Shown here: piece by piece, positions 11,903 through 22,127 of the stretch | Layout of the letters: every line of letters starts with the position of its first letter | How positions within the stretch are numbered: the first letter of the stretch is position 1 | NCBI GenBank assembly: GCA_015680685.1 | Contig: MNCI01005545.1 | Span: 1-47,446 of the forward strand | DNA from: Gnetum montanum | Taxonomy: Eukaryota > Streptophyta > Gnetopsida > Gnetales > Gnetaceae | Reading direction: 5' to 3' | DNA length: 47,446 bases | The notes under the pieces: generated by a model | Told to the model about the DNA's origin: nothing | The model's input: the letters and a program-made list of their open reading frames with translations, nothing else | Database searches by the model: none | Program-made: the position numbers and the translations under genes

Positions 11903-12240
11903 ATAGGCCTCAAAGCGACGTTGTATTTCGACGGAGCTTCAACCGCTAGAGGTGGCAGTGCTACCATTGTTCTTCTGCTATCACCTGAGGATGTGTGTCT
12001 TCACGCTTATCGCTTGACCTTCCCCTGTATGAACAATGTGGCAGAGTACGAGGGGCTCCTCAGAGGATTACTAGCTGCAAGAGAAATTGATGTTTGACAC
12101 TTGGTAGTTAGGGGTGATTCGATGCTCGTCATCAATCAGATCACAGGAGTCTACGCTTGCAAAGNAAATTACTTCAGAAGATCTTTAGCCATATCGTAGT
12201 AGGGCTGCAAATGNCTGAAGTAATTTGCAACCATCGATGC
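11903..12240 (+). pseudogene. Second, archaeal-type RNase H of element 1
   Basis: A second RNase H domain lies between the RT-linked RNase H and integrase: LYFDGASTARGGSATIVLL at about 11,918, NNVAEYEGLLRGLLAAREID at about 12,036, a TGA, then VRGDSMLVINQITGVYACK to about 12,165. The Asp, Glu and Asp residues expected for catalysis are visible (FDGAS, AEYE, GDS). This extra domain is the recognised hallmark of plant Tat elements. The end is disturbed by two isolated Ns (12,165 and 12,214) around a small inverted duplication, so the true join to integrase is uncertain. Confidence 0.82.
12153..12232. repeat. Small N-flanked inverted duplication
   Basis: The left arm TTGCAAAG-N-AAATTACTTCAG and the right arm N-CTGAAGTAATTTGCAA are inverted copies, with single Ns at 12,165 and 12,214. 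The pattern interrupts the second RNase H. It looks like a gap-filling artefact rather than biology. Confidence 0.65.
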
Positions 12241-12247
12241 CCAACAC

Positions 12248-13651
12248 TTGCCATGGAATGATAACACATTGGCCAATGCACTGGCTACTCTGGCCTTAAA
12301 TGTGCCCTCACATCTACTCGACACTTGTCCTACTTTAATAACAGATTATACAGGTCCTATCACTCAAGCGACGCAAATATCTTCTCTTCTCGAAGAAAAC
12401 ATGCTAGAATGGTATGATAACATTAAGACTTACCTCTTACAAGGTGAGCTACCACATGAATTGACACGCATGCAAAAAGATGCAATCCGCAAGAGAGCTA
12501 GGCAGTACGTAATTATAGGAGATAGTACTCTCTGTAGACGCTCTTTTGATGGAGTGTTGCTAACTTGCGTCAACAAAGACCAAGCACAATGTATCGTTGG
12601 TGAGGTTCACGAGGGATTATGTGGAGGACACATAGCACCATAGGCTATGGCTTCAAAAATTCGCTGCTTAGGGTACTACTGGCCACCCATGGAAAAATAT
12701 TGTCTGAAAAAAGTTAAAACTTGTGACACGTGTTAGCATCACGCAAATATTATACACGTGTTGCCTACAGAGTTACATACGACTCAGATAACATGGCCCT
12801 TTCAATGATGGGGACTAGACATTATAGGTCCCATCATGCCGAAATCTTCTGCAGGTCATAGCTTTATAATTACCACTACTGAATATTTTACAAAGTGGAT
12901 AGAAGCTATTCCTTTAAGGAAGATCACATCTCAACAGATTTTCCATTTCATCTTAGACAACATTGTAACCCGATTTGGTCTCCCGATGACTATCATGATT
13001 GACAATGGGCCACAGTTTAGTAGTACAGAAACCAAATCCTTCTGTGATAGCCTTGGCATTAAACAATATTTTTCCTCGCCCTACTACCCATAAGTGAATG
13101 GTCAAGCTAAAGCAACAAACAAGGTTATCATCAATCTGCTCAAGAAAATGCTCGACAGCAACAAGAAACGGTGGCACAAAAAAATCCTCTATGTGCTATG
13201 GGCGTATCGTACTACATGTAGGACGACTACAGACAGTATGCCCTATAGCCTAGTCTATGGATCTGAAGCAGTGCTGCCCCTCGAGTTGTAAATTCCTTCT
13301 CTGGGAATGCTCCTCTCCATGATTATAAATGAGGCTCAACACGCCGAGTCCTAGATCATGGATTTGGACTGAGTAGAAGAGAAGCGAATACAGACGCTTG
13401 ATACAATCAAAAAGTATCAAGACAAGTAGAGGTAAAAGCATTGTCACAATCTTTAGCAGCGTTTGATCAAGAAAGGAGATTTAGTTCTCAAGGCTATTTG
13501 CGAACCAGTAGGCAAATTCTCTGCAAACTGGGAGGGCCCTTTCTTGGTGACTGATGCATATAGCAATGGAGCATTCAGGTTAGCAGATGTCGATGGCAAT
13601 GAGTTACCAAACCCTGTCAATCATATATATCTGAAGCGGTACTACATATAG
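12248..13651 (+). pseudogene. int: Integrase of element 1
   Basis: Integrase joins the element cDNA to host DNA. A linker leads to the HHCC zinc-binding region: VGEVHEGLCGGHIAP near 12,600, a stop, then KKVKTCDTC near 12,720. The catalytic core has WGLDIIGP (about 12,815) and IMIDNGPQFSS (about 13,000). The third acidic residue, expected in NGQAEATNK, reads Lys (NGQAKATNK, near 13,100). The core continues to MPYSLVYGSEAVLPLEL, then a stop. The C-terminal domain is VKGDLVLK-like, with WEGPFLVTDAYSNGAFRLAD and VNHIYLKRYYI before the stop at 13,651. At least five in-frame stops and the lost catalytic Glu make it inactive. Confidence 0.9.
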
Positions 13652-13677
13652 TTGCATCTCTAGTGTGAATATCAGGT

Positions 13678-14165
13678 ATGGCAACAATCATCCACTATGA
13701 CGCTAAATTGGCAACAACAGTCCACTACGATGTAAAACTGGCACTTCCTTCATGCGTCTGCCACAATGCTAAACTGGCACTGACCGTCCGCCACAACGCA
13801 AAACTGGCAAGTTGTAACCTTCCTCTACGACGTAAAACTAGCTATGTTGTACATGTCCGCCAAGAAGAGAAATTGGTGTCTTTTGCACACGTCTTCCATG
13901 ATGCTAAACTGGCACTGGCTATCCATCATGACATAAAACTGACAAAGGTAAGTAACCATCTGCTGAGAAGTAAAACCAGCACAGACTTATCCCTGGGTCA
14001 TGACATGAAATTGGCATCCGCAACACGGTCTACTGAGACCATAAATTAGCCCCACCACCGTCCGCTACGACGTAAAACTAGCATTGCTCGGTCCGCCCAG
14101 ATTTTAAACTAGGACCATGGTCTGCTGAGACTTAAAATCAGCAATAACAGTCTACCAGGACTTAA
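13678..14165 (+). repeat. 3' UTR minisatellite of element 1
   Basis: About a dozen degenerate units built on GTCCGCTACGACGTAAAACT followed by a short GGCA/AGCA-type tail, spaced about 28-45 bp. It begins 27 bp after the integrase stop. The conserved core is a C/G-rich half followed by TAAAACTRGCA. A long frame runs through part of it but is explained by the repeat. Related units occur after the integrase of element 2, so the array is an old property of this family rather than a local accident. Confidence 0.8.
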
Positions 14166-14337
14166 AAATGGGAGTCACAAACTGCTCTCATGCAATTCAA
14201 TGGAGCCTAATTATCTCTATGCAGCTGCAAGTCAGATGGGATGGGACACTGGAACAATTACAGCATCACTACCTCACTAGCATTCTACTGATTCCTCGAA
14301 TGTGCTGAAGGGCATGCTACTAACCCCTTGGAGATAC

Positions 14338-14404
14338 CATCACTACAGACTGTTTACATGGATTTTTTTTGGTATTCCAGCTGCCGACATTTTCTGTTGT
14401 TACA
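14338..14404 (+). repeat. Stub of the 3' LTR of element 1
   Basis: CAGACTGTTTACATGG and the following TTTTTTTTGGTATTCCAGC match the end of the 5' LTR (about 1238-1298), finishing at the same GTTACA. Upstream of 14,340 I see no further match to 1-1238, so most of the 3' LTR is deleted or replaced. After 14,404 base composition shifts sharply to AT-rich. Confidence 0.65.
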
Positions 14405-15157
14405 ATAATCATGAAACAAAATCCATATTTATCAATAGAGTAAGCAAAAAACCATAGGATATCTTCCCAAGCTTAACTTGAATATCCACTACTATTTTAC
14501 ATGGGTTTTCAACTTGTCTTGATTATATTTAGAGTTAGATTAATAATTTTGGAGGATTCCCTACCCATTTGGATCATCTAGGATGTTACATTGAGAAACA
14601 TGTAATTCAGGGAAGACATCTCACTTCTAGCTAAGACATCTTCTACTATAGCTAAGATGTCTCAACTAAATCTACAACATCTTTATATTCTATGAGACAT
14701 ATCATATGTCTTTTAAGATATCTCACTTTTTCTAAGATGTTTCATCCAAGACTTCTGTAAAAAATCGAAGACATCTCCTATAAGCTCTGAACACAACTCA
14801 AACATCTTCTATCTTCCAAGACATATCCACTGACAGCCTAGATCTCAATTAAGATAGATTCATGACCTCAAATATGCCTCCACATATCATGGAACCTACT
14901 AAATACACACATGTAGGAAAAGAATAAGGGAATTAAAAGAGGTGTTCCTATACCACACATCTTTAAAACATCATGAACAACATTAGTGCATTCATGCATT
15001 TATTTTGGATTCATTTCTTCTCTATTTTTAATGATTTTTAATAAATTTTCTTTACCTTTTTATTAAATGTAAGGCTTATTTTGGATTCTACTGCCTAATT
15101 TTTCATGATCTGGAAACTTTTGATGCATATATGGGATACATTCATTATCCTAGCAAT
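14405..15157. other. AT-rich intergenic DNA with a cluster of AAGACATCT motifs
   Basis: No coding region. Between about 14,608 and 14,812 the motif AAGACATCT/AGATGTCTT and close variants recur about ten times in both orientations, for example GGAAGACATCTCAC, CTAAGACATCTTCT and CTAAGATGTCTCAA. It could be a promoter-type repeat of a decayed LTR; no partner LTR was found. Confidence 0.5.
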
Positions 15158-15320
15158 NNNNNNNNNNNNNNNNNNNNNNNNNNNNNNNNNNNNNNNNNNN
15201 NNNNNNNNNNNNNNNNNNNNNNNNNNNNNNNNNNNNNNNNNNNNNNNNNNNNNNNNNNNNNNNNNNNNNNNNNNNNNNNNNNNNNNNNNNNNNNNNNNNN
15301 NNNNNNNNNNNNNNNNNNNN
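15158..15320. other. Assembly gap (163 Ns)
   Basis: Run of N. Sequence on both sides is AT-rich and non-coding, so nothing can be said about what is missing. Short frames that cross it are meaningless. Confidence 0.99.
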
Positions 15321-16250
15321 AAATTGTATACATAAGATTACAGTGTGATTAAATATAGATACAAATTTGTGTGTTGAGCTTACTATAACATACCAAATCT
15401 TCAACAACATCCCTCAAGCTTAACATGGAGTTAAAAAATATTGCTACTTTACTATTTTTAACCAAATCCTAGACTACAAATGAATGAACCATAAAAATCA
15501 CCACATAATTATTAATCTTAATAAAAATACAAAAATTAGAGATTCATAAGAATAATTAATGGTATAGAGAAATGCTCTTAGAGTGGAATTCAAAGATAAA
15601 ATTGCATTTAAAAGTGAGCATCATAAAGCCTAAAACTTATTAATTAAATATATACATAGTAAAACTAATAATAATTAATCAAATATGAAAGTGAACAATA
15701 TTTCTTTCCTAGAAATATGTTGTAACATATTTTTATCATTATAAAATACTTCTTGAAATGTAACAAATATGGCTAGAGGTCTTAGGGGTGATTATCTCCT
15801 TTAAAAAATATTACAACATAACCATAGTGTAAGCCATAGAAAAGAAACATATGTTATTTTATAATTAAATTACTTCATCATCAAATAAGAGTGGTTACAA
15901 AAAGATTTAATAGAAGAAGTAAGATAAATGATAATGAGAAGTTAATAAAACAATATATATTAATAATTCTATGATTATGAAAAATATTTATTGATTATTC
16001 TAGCTATGACTCCATAGTACAGTACTTTATTAGTGAACCCTTTTGGAACTATAGGAATATCTGAAGATGGTATTGAAACATCCTAATTTATCCTTTTAGT
16101 CTTAGGCTCAACAAAATACTTCTAAACCTCTACTAGAATGTCACTCAAAGTGGCCAAAAGTGATGGTCATATTACTATGGACTTAAACTACAAATTTTAA
16201 TCTTTACTTAAAGTAATTTTAAATAATGCTGTGTAATTTTCTATGAAGCT
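15321..16250. other. AT-rich DNA, nothing recognised
   Basis: No supported coding region, RNA or repeat seen. It could be the leader or LTR of a decayed element belonging to the flanking minus-strand frame, but no matching LTR was found. Confidence 0.4.
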
Positions 16251-16251
16251 A

Positions 16252-17740
16252 TTAATAATAGCTCATTTTTATAAAAAAAGTCATTATATCCTTTAGCTTC
16301 CTTCTCTCAATGTTGAATATCTGTAATAATTCATTCTTTTGTACATTGAGATCCTTCACATAGTTTTGGAGACAACCAATCTCCTCTTGAAGTTTAGATG
16401 TGTTATTATGCATTATCAACTTATCACCCTCTAATGTCATGCTCTGTGTTGTCAATTCCTCTAGGCTTCTTGCAATTTTTTCATTAGTGATAGAACCCAT
16501 AACATCTATTATTTGTTTGAGTGTAGCTAGTGCTTGTCATTGTTTCTTTGCTAGCTATAGTCCATCCTTAACATCTTCCTTATACTTCAAAACTTCTTTG
16601 GAATACTTATCTTCTTCTTCATTATTCTATGCCAAAGCTACATCAAATACTACTTTACTATTTCTTAGCATCACAAAGTAGGCTTTAACTCTAAATCAAT
16701 ATCTCATTACACTATAATTCATATACATTAAATCATACAATAGATTATTAATCAAAATGATGAAATTTATCTTCTAGAGCTAGTTGAGATTCTTATTCAC
16801 CAAGCCTATGATTACTACTAGAAATTCATATGCATTTAGACATTCAAAACTATTTTAGATAGTCTTATTATATAATGTATCCTTCATAAAACTTGTGTCT
16901 ACTAATTCTTTGAAGAGGTTGAAGAGGTTAATTGTTTTTGCCAAGAATACAACCTTATTTTTAAAGAAACAATGTCATAATACTATGTGCATTTTGGATG
17001 ATGATATGTAGTTTGATTTCACCATGCTACACTTCTTAGACTACACATAAATATAGTTCTTTATTCTTGTTGTCTCTATGGTTGTCTACTTAGGCTTAGA
17101 GAAGGCTTTGAGAAATATTTGTAAAAGTAACTCCTTATTCTTACTCTTTAGCATTGTAACATCTATAATACTAGAATTATTGAATATCTTAGTGAAGTTA
17201 GGATGAATATAGTCATAAGATAAGTAAGAAGTAGACACCATGCAGTATGATAATACCTACACTTTCATCTTCATCTTTAAAATTGACAACTAGTCCACCT
17301 TATTTCTTATTTCACTACAACATAAAGCAGACTCAATAGAGGCCATGAGATCACATTTTCCTGTAATTGATTACAAAAGAATAGGCAATAATATCTACCA
17401 AACTAGAGCATGATATATTTAGTTTCGATATTAAAATTCTCATGGCAGTAATAATACAAACTTCTTCTCACTTATTCTTATTAACAAAATAGTTCACCAA
17501 CTAATGTTTGCAAAAAATTACCTTTTTCAAGGTATAATTTCTCTTTATTTTCTAAAAAACCTATAGGAATATTTTTTAGAGTCTAGAAAACCAACAAGTA
17601 TTTTCAAACTAATATACAAATGAACAATTACTATTGATTCTAATGAAATTATCTACCACTACATTATTCCTTAGCATAACAAACTCTATGAAAGGTGCTA
17701 ATATAGATCCCTCTAGTTCCACATTATGTTCTTTCTTAAC
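16252..17740 (-). pseudogene. Decayed minus-strand reading frame with a coiled-coil end, function unknown
   Basis: One frame can be followed on the minus strand from about 17,300 to 16,252 (about 350 codons), broken only by TAG, TAA or TGA codons that look like former CAG, CAA or CGA; no frameshift is needed in that part. Weaker coding-like sequence extends to about 17,740. The C-terminal third is an open 82-residue stretch starting at 16,500 and predicted by eye to be coiled coil (SLEELTTQSMTLEGDKLI, then LQEEIGCLQNYVKDL). It ends in a basic tail. It stands head to head with the gag fragment of element 3 (17,851 onward). It is not clearly homologous to the antisense genes of elements 1 and 2. 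It may be an extra frame of element 3 or part of another element. Confidence 0.5.
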
Positions 17741-17850
17741 TAAAACAATGGCCAATTTCAGATCATAGTAATGATACTAAAAAATAACCCTAAGGATCAC
17801 ATATCTACTGTACTTCTTCATGATTAAAAACAAATCAAATTTTCTTATTA

Positions 17851-18490
17851 TGAAGAAGAAGGACTTTGGAAAAAAGGGTAAAGTTTCTTTAGTAGCTAGG
17901 TACTAGACACTAGCTCCTCAAATGATGAAGGTTCCAGTATGCACCAATACAAACATTCTAAGGGATGTTATATAGTCATGGTACATCTACAAGAAACTAG
18001 GGCATACAAACTTAATCCATGATTTATTCAAAAAGAAGTGCCCAAATAGTTATCTTATTCTCAAGGTAACTACAAATGATAACCTCAACCAATGTAATAT
18101 CCTAGTGGAGCCTTGCCTTAGCGACAAGAGTAGTACTATTACTAGTGGCAGTAGCCATAATCATGGGCCATGCCACTACCATGCCAACAATATTCATATC
18201 AACAACTTGATCCTTTTGATACTATGTTCAACATCTAGTCTCACCTGATCATGTAATTATTCAAACCCCATAGTACTATTTAGCAGAATACCATAAATTG
18301 ATGCTACCAAGGATTGATTCTAATCCATACTTGCATCCACCAATAGTTGGACCTTCTACTCAAAACTTTAGTCCTATGCCACTAGTGGCACCTCTTGTTA
18401 TGCAGTGAAACTTGCCATCACAACCTCAACCAAAAAGTGTTACAAGGGGAATCAATACACATGAGAGGAAGAATACTTATGAGTCTCAGC
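17851..18490 (+). pseudogene. gag: gag N-terminal fragment of element 3
   Basis: Sense-strand sequence rich in Gln, Pro and Tyr codons, with frequent TAG stops where CAG is expected. It begins with a basic MKKKDFGKKGKVSLVARY at 17,851 and includes WAMPLPCQQYSYQQLDPFD near 18,170 and NPYLHPPIVGPSTQNFSPMP near 18,330. Such Q/P-rich composition is typical of the N-terminal part of plant gypsy gag proteins. It is cut at about 18,495 by the LTR of element 2. The protease of the same strand resumes beyond the other LTR of element 2. No CCHC motif was found. Assignment rests on composition and context. Confidence 0.5.
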
Positions 18491-18495
18491 CCATG
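17851..18495 (+). mobile_element. Element 3, left part (interrupted by element 2)
   Basis: Gag-like sequence on the + strand stops at the boundary of element 2. The matching right part starts at 37,640, with protease, RT, RNase H and integrase in the same orientation. Element 3 was therefore already present when element 2 inserted. The left LTR of element 3 was not identified; it may lie near or in the N gap. Confidence 0.55.
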
Positions 18496-20021
18496 TGTGA
18501 TGATCAAAAAACCTTGGTCACTAGGAAAACCAAAGATCCTTGATGTCATAGTTTCCCAACTCCAAATTCCCAAGGCCTTCACTAGAGAAATGGGATTTGA
18601 GGTACCCTATCCAGTCTAATAGATCAATCAAGGACTTATGAAATGGAAAAAATAAGAATACAAATAGATCTGAATAATGAATAGAAAATAAAATTTATTT
18701 TTAAATAGAAAAATCAAAACTTAAAACTTTATTGAGCAAGAATAAAGAATAAGTTAGATAAATATATCCAAATGATGCCAACATGAGCAGAAAGTGGGTT
18801 TAGTTATGCATGAGTTCAAAGCCCATTGAAGCTGATGTGTTTTGCTACTGATCTAGGTGCTAAGGAACTCTTGATGGTATCAAATATTCCTTTAGTAATG
18901 TAACCTTAGATCTAAAAATTAGTTCATTACTATGGGGGTGAGAAAAGTAAAGAATTTGGATACCAGATTACTTCACCCCTGGGGTTTCGAACTCCTAGAA
19001 GTGTAGTGTTAACATCCAAAATTCACAAACCTCAAGGCTAGAATTCTTTCACACTAGGATTCAAGACAATGAAAGTATGGGAACTTACAAGAGCTCTTGA
19101 CTTCCTAAGAATTCCCCAAGTGTGGAATTATGAACAATGTTATGTGTATTCGAAAAATTTCTTGATAATGTTGAGCTTGCTCCAACTTTCAAAACTTATA
19201 AATGGTGTTGGAGGTTGGTTTTTATACATTCTTAGGGACATGAATGGAGTTGAAAAATGGCTATTATTGAGCTAAAAATGGCTGTAAATTGTCTGAAAAT
19301 GTTGCAAATTGGCTATCAAATTCGGGTGAGATGGGTGCCTAAATTTTGGAGGTTACTATACATAGTAAATTCTTCCCCACATGTCCATTCTATTTACTAT
19401 AAATAGTGATCGAGGCACACCTTCCATTCTAGAGATGAATCTTCTACACTGATCCATCCACCATGTTTGTTGAAGTCACTAGTCAATGTTGAAGTGCATG
19501 AAGTGATGAATTTTTTCTTTTGTAGCTTCCATGTTGGGGGATGTAATTTTCCATGCTAGGCATGAAGACTCCACACTAGGGAGAAACTTCCATGTTGAGG
19601 GTGGAAGGCTTTTAGGTTATGCATGTCATCTTCACCTTGCAGGGGAAATGTTTTAGAAACCCCCACACTTCCACATTTGGGGTAGGTGAGATCTACCTCA
19701 TTCCCTACATGTGTTTCCAACCTAGAAAAATGTATACCCTCCATATAACCCATCAAATTATCTTTTTTGGCATTCCAAAAGGCATTTTTTACACCCCCCA
19801 ACCCAAGCCAAAATATAGACACTAGGTTATCTTTTTCACTCTGGGAATGAGGCTTTGAACACTTATGAAGCATTTTTTAGCCTCAAAAATATAACGTATG
19901 TGAAATTTCCCACTATGGATTACAATTTTCACATTTTCAATGAATTTTTTTCTTAGTTTTCATAGGGTGAAAGCTACATGATAAAGATTGATTATAACAT
20001 GCAATTTTTTATGGTGTTTCA
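18496..20021 (-). repeat. 3' LTR of element 2 (left copy)
   Basis: Direct repeat of 36,114-37,639 and of the same length by my alignment. It starts TGTGATGATCAAAA and ends GGTGTTTCA. It matches the other copy over its whole length, for example CAAGGCTAGAATTC versus CAAGGCTATAATGC, with differences every several bases. It contains the family motif CTTCCATGTTGGGGG and related copies (19,530-19,680). Frames inside it are not supported as genes. Confidence 0.88.
19398..19406 (+). promoter_or_regulatory. TATA-like box in the LTR of element 2, plus strand
   Basis: TATAAATAG inside the near-palindrome ACTATAAATAGT is present in both LTRs (also 37,023-37,031). The better TATA match is on the + strand, opposite to gag and pol; read on the minus strand it is TATTTATAG. 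It may serve the element on the minus strand, the antisense gene on the plus strand, or both. Confidence 0.4.
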
Positions 20022-20270
20022 ATGGCCCTCTTTATTAGTGCTTAGAAGATTAACCCAAGAGGAAGTACCAAAGAATACAAAACACCTATGCATATTATAA
20101 CAGTACAATGTATACAGGTCACATAAAAATAAAGCTATCCAAGTTACCAAGGTTGCTAGTTTAAGGTTGTGGCAGGCCATGGTACCAATTTAAGATCTTG
20201 GTAGGCCATGTTGCTAGTTTAAGATTGTAGAAAACCATAGAAAGAAAGCTCTTTTGTTGAAGATTGTTGG
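20022..20270 (-). repeat. 3' UTR of element 2 with a minisatellite remnant
   Basis: Between the integrase stop and the 3' LTR, about 20,151-20,246 holds three units of roughly 28-30 bp built on GCTAGTTTAAGGTTGTGGCA (plus strand). Read on the minus strand the core is CTTAAACTAGC, the same core as in the 3' minisatellite of element 1. Confidence 0.7.
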
Positions 20271-20844
20271 CTACATGTAGTATGCCTTTAGATAGGAATG
20301 GTTGACCAGATTGGGTAGCTCATTCCCATCCATGTTAGCTATTTTGAATGCTCCATTCCTATAGGCTCTAGTCATAAAAGAGTGTTGTTCCTACTTAGTT
20401 GACAATTTTTCTACATGTTCACGAACAGCCTTGATGACTAGGGTTCCCTCCATGATCTTGTGCATGATTAAGTTATGATGATGTTGCTGATTTTACCTCT
20501 GTTGATAGTGCTTAATGTGAGCAAGCTCTTGCATACACCGCTCCTCCACTGAATCTAGGATTGGCATCTATAACTGCCTATTATACTCATCATTGATTAA
20601 GTTGGTTAAGGATACTTAGAGTGATGGAACTTGTAATTCAAGAGGTAAAAAAACTTCAAAATCATAAACAAGGCTATAATAGGTCATGCCAATTCCCATG
20701 TGATAGGTTGTTCTATGTGCCCATAGTGAATGGACAAGCTACTCATGCCACTTCTACTTGCTGTTTTTGAGTATCTTCTTGATCAAGTTGATGATGGCCT
20801 TGTTGCTTTCTTCTACTTATGCATTGGATCTGCCATTTTCATTC
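20271..20844 (-). pseudogene. int: Integrase C-terminal part of element 2
   Basis: Minus-strand frame from ENGRSNA (near 20,840) through SNKAIINLIKKILKNSK, LWAHRTTYHMGIGMTYYSLV and FLPLELQVPSL, then the C-terminal domain with GTLVIKAVREHVEKLST and MDGNELPNLVNHSYLKAYYM before the stop at 20,271. It aligns with the integrase end of element 1. The Glu expected in the catalytic core seems to be kept here (VEESNK). The zinc domain and the first two thirds of the catalytic core are absent, removed by a deletion that joins this part to RNase H. Several stops are present. Confidence 0.8.
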
Positions 20845-22127
20845 TATAGTTATGGCCTTCCATCAGGCTATACAGCTACTTTCATACATGTTGGTCATTA
20901 TGGCAATAAGTATGTTGTTCTTGCAAATTATGTTAACTTGGCTTCCAAAGAGGTAGTGTCTTCATTTCTTTAAAGAAAAGACTAGCGCTAGATAATACTT
21001 CTCCACTTTAATGTATCGAGTCTTGTGAGCAACAAACGTGTGGCTAAGCTAGTATACAAGCATTTTTCTCTATCATCGCATTTTTGATAGAGTAGAAAGG
21101 TAATGGATGTATTAGAGATGGCATGATAAACATAAAATGGTTTACCCTCTTGTGGAGAATAGATTGTTGGTAGTTATGTTAATTATTTCTTAATGTTTTC
21201 AAAGGCTTCTTGGCATTGAGATGTCCATTTTTTGTGAACTCATTTCTTAAGCAAGTGTTACATGGGCTATGACTTATTTGTAAGCCTAATGATAAACCTA
21301 TGAATAAATTGTAATCTACCTTGTAATCCCCAAAGCTCTTTAAGATTGGTAGGTGCTGCTAATTTGGATATAGCCTTAACCTCATCAAGATCTATGTGTA
21401 TCCCTACTTTAGAGACTACAAAGCCAAGCATCATACTAGTCTTGACACCAAAGAAGTACTTCTTAAGATTGAGCCTAAGCTCATATTTAAGGCATCTCTT
21501 AAGCACAAGATCTAGGTCATTAGCATGATCATTAACTATCTTAGATTTCATGGCTATGTCATCTACATAATCATTAAGAAAACCTCACATATAATCATTG
21601 AAAATATAGGTCATGTCTCTTTGGTATGTTGCTCCAATGTTCTTAAATCCAAATAGCAACATGGTATTACAAAAAGTATCCCATGGGATCATAAAGGTTA
21701 TGCTAAGTTGGTGCTCTAGATTGATCCTAATTTGGTTATATACTGAGAATCAATCCATAAATGACAACAAGGCATGTTTGGCTGTAGTATCAATAAGTTG
21801 ATAAATACTAGGAAAAAGGAAGTCATCCTTGATAGTTACCTTATTTAGGTCTTAAAAATCAATGCAAATTTGGATACTCCTATTTTTCCTAGGGACTACA
21901 ACTATGTTGGATACCCATTCTGTGTAATCAATAACCCTAATGAAACCTACTTGATAGAGCTTTGAGATTTCATCATAGACTTTATTCCAAGTACAATGGA
22001 AAACTAATTTGCTTCTAGGTACTCGTACTTTGATCCTGAATGTCAACCAAAAGCATATTAAGTGGCACCTGGGTAAAGTGAGTAAATAATGTTGAAATGC
22101 CATAAAACACATGTAAATGTAATGCAA
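20845..22127 (-). pseudogene. pol: Reverse transcriptase and RNase H of element 2
   Basis: Minus-strand RT begins in YDEISKLYQVGFIRVIDYTE (about 22,000-21,940) with SNIVVVPRKNRSIQICIDF, an RT fingers motif. The centre of RT, including the catalytic YVDD region, is badly decayed (about 21,850-21,550). The RT end is open at 21,551-21,267: CLKYELRLNLKKYFFGVKT, then TNLKELWGLQGRLQFIHRFI. The RT-linked RNase H follows with frameshifts: WTSQCQEAFENIK (near 21,200), THKTRYIKVEKYY-type sequence (near 21,010) and an end that joins integrase at about 20,845. The second RNase H found in element 1 is missing. Confidence 0.82.

Larger units (their letters stand above)
1..14404 (+). mobile_element. Element 1: Tat-lineage Ty3/gypsy LTR retrotransposon, defective
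   Basis: Order seen on the + strand: LTR end, PBS-like block, gag, protease, spacer with an antisense gene, RT, RNase H, a second RNase H, integrase, minisatellite, LTR stub. The second RNase H after the RT-linked one is a known trait of the plant Tat group, and the gag and integrase tail fit that group. All coding parts carry frameshifts or stops, so the element is non-autonomous. The left edge lies outside the window. The right edge is set where similarity to the 5' LTR end stops, after a shared GTTACA at 1298 and 14404. It is richer in CpG and less decayed than elements 2 and 3, which suggests a younger insertion. Confidence 0.9.

Noticed and set aside
13678-14165. Possible CRISPR-like array
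   Set aside because: Units are short, irregular and degenerate without unique spacers, and the DNA is a plant retrotransposon 3' UTR.
15105-15410. Frames crossing the N gap
   Set aside because: They consist mainly of undetermined bases.
19556-19873. 105-codon minus-strand frame in the left LTR of element 2
   Set aside because: It lies inside an LTR; the right LTR has only a short, differing frame at the matching place.
20758-20973. 71-codon plus-strand hydrophobic frame
   Set aside because: Shadow of the RNase H/integrase junction on the minus strand.
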